Below are positions 27,708 to 32,763 of a DNA stretch of 32,763 nucleotides, one piece after another. The stretch's first letter is position 1. Each line of letters begins with the position of its first letter. The DNA is from Spirochaetota bacterium. GTDB lineage: Bacteria > Spirochaetota > B62-G9 > DRHN01. The stretch spans positions 1-32,763 of the forward strand of contig JAFGTF010000036.1 in NCBI GenBank assembly GCA_016934265.1. Direction: 5' to 3'. The notes under the pieces are model-generated. The model saw only the letters and a program-made list of their open reading frames with translations, ran no database searches and was not told where the DNA came from. The position numbers were made by a program, and so were the translations under genes.

Positions 27708-27732
27708 ACCCCACCCCCCAACCTGATTGCGC

Positions 27733-27761
27733 TTGACTTTCATTTTTCGATTTATTAACGT
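27733..27761 (+). promoter_or_regulatory. Weak candidate promoter for the penicillin-binding protein gene
   Basis: TTGACT (27733-27738) is a good -35, but with 17 bases spacing the -10 is TAACGT (27756-27761), a poor match. It lies between the strong terminator and the gene, where an independent promoter would be needed if that terminator is efficient. Confidence 0.3.
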
Positions 27762-27807
27762 TTGGAATGATCTACGGTAAATACCGCACCTCGAATTTCC
27801 TAAGGCC

Positions 27808-30453
27808 ATGAAGAAGCTGCGTAAAATCGAAAAAAGTCTCATAATCGTTATCCTCTTCCTATCCGCAGTGTTGGGAGGTGGAATCGGGATATTCGTCTCA
27901 TCCTTTATCGACACAGGTCAAATAGCCAAGCTGGAGGACTTCAAGCCGGAAATTCCTTCAAAGATCTATGACAGAAACGGCGTGTTGATCTCGGAGCTCT
28001 TCACCGTCAAACGGGAACCCGTTACATTCGAACAGATACCGAAAGACCTCATTAACGCCATACTCGCAATCGAGGATATCAACTTCTACTCTCACAAGGG
28101 GATACACCTCAAGCGAGTTTTGGGTGCATTCATAGCGAATATTAAATCGGGAAGCAGGGGGCAGGGAGCCAGCACCATCACAATGCAGCTCGCGCGCACG
28201 CTCTTTACAGGCAGTGAAAAAACCTGGGAACGAAAGCTCAAAGAGAGCTGGCTCGCGATGAAGATAGAGAAGAAGTATTCTAAGAACGAGATATTAACTC
28301 TCTACTGCAACCAGATATATTTCGGCCACGGAGCATACGGAATCGAGGCGGCCAGTCAGTTCTACTACAACAAACACATACAGGACCTCACACTTTCGGA
28401 GTGCGCACTCCTTGCGGGACTGCCCCAGTCGCCGAACCGGCTCTCCCCGTTAAAAGACCCGCATCTTGCACGAAAGCGACAGGAGCTCGTTTTGGAGAGC
28501 ATGGTAAACCTCAATATGGTAAGCCAGAAGGAGGCTTCCGACTCCTTTCAGGATTTCTGGATCAACTTCCGGCTCCAGATGCGCTCTCCTTCACAATCCG
28601 TTCACAAGCTTGCGGAGAACAGGGCCCCCCATTTCGTCGAATATGTCCGGCAGCGCCTCGAAACCCTCTACGGGTCGGAGAGGATATACACGGACGGATT
28701 AAAGGTATATACCTCCCTTGATCTCACACAGCAGGCCTTTGCCGATCAGTACCTGAAAGAGGGCCTGAACCGGCAGAACGAGATCTACACGGCAACGACA
28801 ACGAGGGTGAAGAAGACACTGGACAGCCGGATACTCGACTCACTGGATATGCTTTCTCTTATATTCGACCTGCGTAAGATCAACATCGGCGAACATAAGA
28901 ACGACGAGCGGGTCTTAAGTTACCTCAACGAGAACATCATCGCCCCGCTCGACATGATCTCCTATCTTTTCAACAACGAATCGATCAACAGGGTTATCAA
29001 AACATCCTATACCATCGAACTCAGTGAAGGAGAGTTCCAGAAGGTGGAGGGCGCGCTCATTGCAATAGAACCGAAGACCGGGTATATTACCGCAATGGTC
29101 GGCGGCAGCGAATTCTCCGAAGACAACCAGATCAATCGTACGACACAGATACACCGGCAGACAGGGTCCGGTTTCAAACCGTACATCTACACAGCGGCAA
29201 TCGATACCAAGATCTTCACACCGGCCTCGATCATCGTCGACAGTCCCGTCGTATTTTTCGACGGAGACAAGGAATGGATACCCGACAACTACAGCGGGAC
29301 GTATTACGGGAAGATGCGGCTCAGGGAGGGCCTGCGCCGATCGGTCAATATCATAACGGCAAAGATAGTGGACCGTCTCGGGGTTGATACCGTGGTGAAA
29401 TACGCGGCCAACCTTCTCAGTATAGAGGGCGAAGACGAGATCAAGAAACGCATACCGAAGGTGTACTCCATCGCGCTTGGTGTGGTGGAACTCTCACCGT
29501 ACGAACAGGCAAAAGGCTTCGCCATCCTGGCGAACCAAGGCAGGGAGGTTACTCCGATTTCGATCCTTTACGTGCTGGACCGCGACGGGAACCTCATCGA
29601 CAACTTCGAAGCTGATCTCCGGAAACAGGAGGCAAAAAAGGGAAAGCGCCAGGTTATATCCGAGCAGACGAACTTTATTATGCTCGATATGCTGAGGGAC
29701 GTTCTTCGTCCGGGCGGTACGGGGTACAGGGCCGCCCAGGCGAACGGTTTCGATCGCCCCGCCGCGGGCAAAACGGGCACCACACAGAACTGGAAAGATG
29801 CGTGGTTCACCGGTTTTACGCCGGACCTCGTTGCCTCTGTGTGGGTCGGGTTCGACAGGAACTCCATCTCACTCGGAAGGGGCCAGGCCGGCGGTACCGT
29901 CGCCGCCCCTATCTGGGCGAAGTTCATGCGAGACGCCCTTTTAGACGAGCCGGCCACCTGGTATTCGCGTCCAAAGGGAGTCTACGCGATAAATATATGT
30001 AAAAGCTCCGGCCTTCTGCCGACAAAAGATTGCAAAGACGTCATCGTCGAGTACTTCCTGGAAGGCACGCTTCCGAAAGAGTACTGTTACGAATGCGGCA
30101 AGAAGACACAGGACAAATCGTTCAATATCGACATCTTCAAAAAACGAGGACGCGATCCAGGCGAAACACCGAGCCGGAAACCGGCCGATGTACCGTCTCG
30201 AGATGTGCCGTCATATGGTGAACCGGCGTTCGATGAACCCGGATTCGATGAGCCCGGCTATGACGATGTGTACTTTGAAGATTCTCCCCTCGATATCGAC
30301 GATACCGGAATCTACGATCCGCCGCCGGAGGAGGAGGTGCCGCCGGTGTCGGCCGACATCGAAATAGGGCCGGAAGGCGCATACACAGCACCGGAAACGC
30401 TCGATGAATACTTAGCGGAGACGGGTGACAAACCGTTTCTGGAAATCGAATGA
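27808..30453 (+). CDS. mrcA: Penicillin-binding protein 1A (bifunctional glycosyltransferase/transpeptidase)
   Basis: 881 residues. It polymerises and cross-links peptidoglycan outside the inner membrane. A membrane anchor lies at 10-33. The GT51 domain has catalytic E89 in AIEDINFYSHKG, RGQGASTITMQLAR at 117-130 and CNQIYFGHGAYGIEAAS at 167-183. The transpeptidase domain has S454-x-x-K457 (TGSGFKP), S512-V-N514 and K655-T-G. After about 720 a tail carries C731, C742, C760 and C763 (YCYEC), then a Pro/Asp/Glu-rich disordered end (780-881) with repeated DEPGF/DEPGY units. An insert at about 325-410 separates the two domains. The ribosome site (TAAGG) is weak and close to ATG 27808. The terminator just upstream may regulate it. 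Confidence 0.95.
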   Translation: MKKLRKIEKSLIIVILFLSAVLGGGIGIFVSSFIDTGQIAKLEDFKPEIPSKIYDRNGVLISELFTVKREPVTFEQIPKDLINAILAIEDINFYSHKGIHLKRVLGAFIANIKSGSRGQGASTITMQLARTLFTGSEKTWERKLKESWLAMKIEKKYSKNEILTLYCNQIYFGHGAYGIEAASQFYYNKHIQDLTLSECALLAGLPQSPNRLSPLKDPHLARKRQELVLESMVNLNMVSQKEASDSFQDFWINFRLQMRSPSQSVHKLAENRAPHFVEYVRQRLETLYGSERIYTDGLKVYTSLDLTQQAFADQYLKEGLNRQNEIYTATTTRVKKTLDSRILDSLDMLSLIFDLRKINIGEHKNDERVLSYLNENIIAPLDMISYLFNNESINRVIKTSYTIELSEGEFQKVEGALIAIEPKTGYITAMVGGSEFSEDNQINRTTQIHRQTGSGFKPYIYTAAIDTKIFTPASIIVDSPVVFFDGDKEWIPDNYSGTYYGKMRLREGLRRSVNIITAKIVDRLGVDTVVKYAANLLSIEGEDEIKKRIPKVYSIALGVVELSPYEQAKGFAILANQGREVTPISILYVLDRDGNLIDNFEADLRKQEAKKGKRQVISEQTNFIMLDMLRDVLRPGGTGYRAAQANGFDRPAAGKTGTTQNWKDAWFTGFTPDLVASVWVGFDRNSISLGRGQAGGTVAAPIWAKFMRDALLDEPATWYSRPKGVYAINICKSSGLLPTKDCKDVIVEYFLEGTLPKEYCYECGKKTQDKSFNIDIFKKRGRDPGETPSRKPADVPSRDVPSYGEPAFDEPGFDEPGYDDVYFEDSPLDIDDTGIYDPPPEEEVPPVSADIEIGPEGAYTAPETLDEYLAETGDKPFLEIE

Positions 30454-30658
30454 ACCAATCCCATCCCGAGGGTCGTTCCAGAATACGCTGAAGAGGCCGG
30501 TCCATTCGCGATCCCTTTTCTTTTACCGGAATCTCGAACCGATCACAGGTATCTTCATCGAGCCGAGAGCGAAATATCCCGGGACAGCTGCAAGCGGCGA
30601 AGGGGATCGTTGCAACGGGGAGCTCTTTTAACATTAGAATGGGGAGCGTAAGAAAGAA

Positions 30659-31480
30659 ATGCCGATAACGGGCAAGAGGCCGTTCCGGTTCATCTATACG
30701 GGTGAAAACGACAGCGCTACCAACATGGCCATGGATGAAGCGGTTATGAAGGGTCTTACGGAGGGTACCTCTCGGCCGCTTTTTCGAATATACAAGTGGA
30801 ATCCTCCCACCATCACCATAGGCTATTTTCAGAGCGCGGAGGACATCGACTTCGAACAGTGCGGGAAAGACGGCATCGGGGTCGTCAGGAGGCTTACCGG
30901 CGGCCGTGCGGTGCTGCACTGGGAGGAGCTCACCTACAGCATCCTTTTCTCGAGCGAGGACTTTTTTCCTTTTCGAAAAAAGGAGATTTTCACCTTCATC
31001 GCCCGCTGCCTGGTGGGCTCGCTCGCACGTCTCGGCATAGACGCCGGCATAGCGGAAAAAACCCGAGGCGACATGAAATCGGCGGACTGTTTCGCTGCGC
31101 CCGCCCAGTACGAGGTTGAGTCGACCGAACGCCAAAAGCTGATAGGCAGCGCGCAGACCATAAAGGACGGCGTCGTGCTGCAGCACGGCGCGATTCCCTG
31201 TACGGGCAGATATACGGGTATCGAAAAGTACCTCAAAAAGGACGCGGGCTCTGACATAAAAGACGCTGCACCGAAGAGGCCGGTTCAGAAAAGCGCGGCT
31301 TCACTAAGCCGCGTCTTGGGAAGGAGCGTGTCCGATGAGGAGCTGCTCGAAGCCCTCCGTGAGGGTTTTTCACAACACCTGCCCCTCATCGAAGGATCGC
31401 TCACCGAAGAAGAAGAAAGCCTTACGAAAGAACTCGCAGTTGAAAAATACGCCTCCCGCGACTGGATGTTCAAGCGCTGA
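30659..31480 (+). CDS. Lipoate/octanoyl transfer protein (LipM-like octanoyltransferase)
   Basis: 273 residues of the biotin/lipoate ligase fold. RRLTGGRAVLH at 77-87 is the substrate-site signature, and KLIGSAQ (K160) is the conserved lysine motif. C144 in SADCFAAPAQYEV and GVVLQHGAI at 171-179 resemble LipM octanoyltransferases, which use a Cys nucleophile to move octanoate from ACP to GcvH. Lipoate-protein ligases normally lack this Cys, so LipM is the better guess, with LplA-type ligase as the alternative. The gene is cytoplasmic. GGGGAG lies about 12 bases before ATG 30659, a long spacing. A 205-base gap separates it from the penicillin-binding protein gene; nothing else is seen in that gap. 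Confidence 0.8.
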   Translation: MPITGKRPFRFIYTGENDSATNMAMDEAVMKGLTEGTSRPLFRIYKWNPPTITIGYFQSAEDIDFEQCGKDGIGVVRRLTGGRAVLHWEELTYSILFSSEDFFPFRKKEIFTFIARCLVGSLARLGIDAGIAEKTRGDMKSADCFAAPAQYEVESTERQKLIGSAQTIKDGVVLQHGAIPCTGRYTGIEKYLKKDAGSDIKDAAPKRPVQKSAASLSRVLGRSVSDEELLEALREGFSQHLPLIEGSLTEEEESLTKELAVEKYASRDWMFKR

Positions 31481-31844
31481 AAAACATCACCACATTCGCC
31501 GGTTTTTTACCGCCCGAGAGTATATATTCGGGTAAAAAGGGCCCTTCCTCCTTTCAGGGATAGTCTTTGGGCCGATCCGAACGAACCTGTGTACGGCGAA
31601 AGCAACTATTCATGCGGCGACATAGTCATCGACCGCCATACTCCGTCGTATCAAGCCCATGGAGTATTTCAGACGCGAATCGATTAACTAAACCATTTAA
31701 AAAATCATCCCCGATACTGTGTAAAGGGTCGATCGGCAGAGGACAACGGGAAATAGCGCCGATTACGATACTGTCGACGGTCTTAGAACCAGGCAGCATC
31801 GACGAGGGTCGAAACAAAGCCGGCGACCGGGACGCCGATTGGGA
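31481..31844. other. Gene-poor stretch, likely decayed
   Basis: Open frames here on both strands are short, lack ribosome sites and have no motif I recognise. A weak hairpin (CCCGA ... TCGGG near 31513-31532) has no T-run. Together with the remnant at 31845-31991 this looks like decayed sequence between two convergent genes. Confidence 0.4.
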
Positions 31845-31991
31845 TTACAACCGCGTGCGATGACGACTGATTTCATACTGTTCGTTAATAATCGGAGGAT
31901 CCGGCGCCGTTATGCGCTCGTTGTAAAGCCGTGCGGCCTTACAGCCGATTTCCCGTGCACTCATAGTATTTTCATACGAGGTGAAGAACGG
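31845..31991 (-). pseudogene. C-terminal fragment resembling a LacI/GalR-family regulator
   Basis: On the - strand the frame reads PFFTSYENTMSAREIGCKAA, then RLYNERITAPDPPIINEQYE and ISRHRT, and stops at 31847-31845. LacI-family proteins end with a pattern P-L-T-T...E-M-G-x-x-A-A-x-L-L-x-E-R-I...P-D-x-P-P...E-x-x-x-R-x-S-T, which this matches in order and spacing. The DNA-binding and most of the ligand-binding domain are absent. It lies in the same frame as, and just beyond, the TGA of the UroD-family gene. An ATG at 31964 would give only 39 residues. Confidence 0.4.
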
Positions 31992-32006
31992 CAATAAGAA
32001 TCGACA

Positions 32007-32763
32007 TCAATACAGTACCGCATTATACATAGCGAGGATGTTCTCGGTTGGGACGTTTGTCTGAATGTTGTGCACATTCGCCATGACATATCCCCCTTTT
32101 TCCGAGAAAATCCCAATGTTTCTTTTCGCTTCTTGGGCCACCTCGTCCGGCCTCCCGAAAGGCAGTGTTTTTTGCGGGTCTACCGCACCGCCCCAGAAGA
32201 CAAACTTGTCACCCCATTTCGACTTCAGCATCCCGGGCTCCATGCCCGCCGCCGACACCTGTACCGGATTGAGTATATCGACCCCCGCCTCGGCGAATTC
32301 GTCCAGGAATGCGACGACCGATCCGCAGGTATGGTAGAAGGTTTTCCACCCCGTATTCTCATGGACCCATCCGTTCATACGTGAATGAAGCGGCTTGAAC
32401 ATCTCCCTGTATAAATCCGGCGATATGAACGGACCGCTTTGGGAACCGAAATCGGTACCGCTCATCGTGATAACGTCGATGCGGTCTGAGACCGCTTCAC
32501 GATAGAGCGAGAGATTTTCCATGCCGAGCTCACACTGATACCCGAAAATATCCCTGATATACCCGCTCCTCGTTATCATGGAGACATACCATTCTTCCGG
32601 GTCTCGAACGCCCTCAGGGCGCAGTACGTGGGGGCCGGGTACGACTGCGATATCCCCGAATCCGGCGCCCCAGAAATTGCCTACGAGCGAATAATCCGTT
32701 TCTTCGAAATAATGTCTGGATATCTCCTCGAGGTACCTGAGGTCCTCTTCCGAGTACCGTGCA
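32007..32763 (-). CDS. Uroporphyrinogen decarboxylase-family protein (MtaA-like methyltransferase), partial
   Basis: The frame is open to the right edge, so the N-terminal part lies outside the window; 251 residues plus stop are present. The TIM-barrel UroD family includes heme-pathway UroD and many corrinoid-dependent methyltransferases of anaerobes. TFYHTCGSVVAFLDEFAEAG holds the H-x-C-G motif that binds zinc in MtaA-type enzymes, and GVDILNPVQVSAAGM, FVFWGGAVDPQKTLPFG and HNIQTNVPTENILAMYNAV follow the family pattern. The HxCG motif favours a methyltransferase role over heme synthesis. The protein ends naturally at AVLY. The upstream Met at 32579 is internal and not the start. Confidence 0.88.
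   Translation of the reverse strand, partial: ARYSEEDLRYLEEISRHYFEETDYSLVGNFWGAGFGDIAVVPGPHVLRPEGVRDPEEWYVSMITRSGYIRDIFGYQCELGMENLSLYREAVSDRIDVITMSGTDFGSQSGPFISPDLYREMFKPLHSRMNGWVHENTGWKTFYHTCGSVVAFLDEFAEAGVDILNPVQVSAAGMEPGMLKSKWGDKFVFWGGAVDPQKTLPFGRPDEVAQEAKRNIGIFSEKGGYVMANVHNIQTNVPTENILAMYNAVLY

Noticed and set aside
30137-31186. Long - strand open frame (349 codons) across the end of the PBP gene and the LipM-like gene
   Set aside because: It is a shadow of two clear + strand genes. No ribosome site or motif was found, and it is rich in Pro/Arg/His in the overlapped parts.
31513-31532. Hairpin CCCGA...TCGGG after the LipM-like gene as a terminator
   Set aside because: Only five pairs, no T-run on either strand.
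32007-32009. TGA of the UroD-family gene as a recoded (Sec) codon
   Set aside because: The protein ends at the usual place for the family (NILAMYNAVLY) and no SECIS-like hairpin is evident right after the TGA.

Overview
The window is a gene-dense stretch of a bacterial chromosome. The organism is probably a strict anaerobe with two membranes. An LPS-transport set (lptC, lptA, lptB), a class A penicillin-binding protein and sigma-54 argue for an outer membrane with LPS or a similar glycolipid. Polyferredoxin-type and Cys-rich flavodoxin proteins and a UroD-type corrinoid methyltransferase relative argue for anaerobic metabolism. The gene order tlyA-pyrG-lptC-lptA-lptB-rpoN-hpf-hprK-HPr and the DUF4390-NtrY-NtrX block fit Desulfobacterota-like or Spirochaetota-like lineages. 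I cannot decide between these from sequence alone. No phage, IS element, CRISPR array, rRNA or tRNA was recognised.

Region by region: 1-890 is a gene-poor, visibly A/T-richer stretch with a frameshifted gene remnant and two very small ORFs. 894-6262 holds a winged-helix/4Fe-4S protein (+), two overlapping flavodoxin-fold genes (-) and a large soluble hybrid histidine kinase (+). 6285-8403 (-) carries holA, a PfkB sugar kinase and a possible 42-residue protein. 8620-21533 (-) is a very long co-directional array, tlyA, pyrG, lptC, lptA, lptB, rpoN, hpf, hprK, HPr, two DUF5683-like membrane proteins, a DUF4390 protein, an NtrY-type kinase and an NtrX-type sigma-54 activator. Many neighbours overlap by 1-4 bases. 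21750-27369 (-) carries two uncharacterised membrane proteins followed by the RNase Y and YmdB-type phosphodiesterase pair. 27370-27807 is an intergenic region with a promoter-like palindrome, a structured-RNA candidate and a strong intrinsic terminator. 27808-31480 (+) has a bifunctional PBP1A and an octanoyltransferase/lipoate-ligase family protein. The right end (-) has a LacI-like remnant and a UroD-family gene cut by the window edge.

How the genes fit together: the central array joins envelope building (LPS transport), translation (TlyA, HPF), nucleotide supply (PyrG) and a regulatory core. That core contains sigma-54, HPr kinase with its HPr substrate, and a membrane sensor kinase with a sigma-54-dependent response regulator. 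HPr has both His15 and Ser46, but no PTS enzyme II is seen, so a regulatory PTS is the likely reading. RNase Y and YmdB form a separate unit with its own candidate promoter and terminator.

The most unusual items are the structured RNA or attenuator at about 27611-27707 with a C-rich loop, a palindromic candidate operator directly upstream of it, a signal-peptide gene that has no ordinary start codon, and the uncharacterised pair of membrane proteins upstream of RNase Y.
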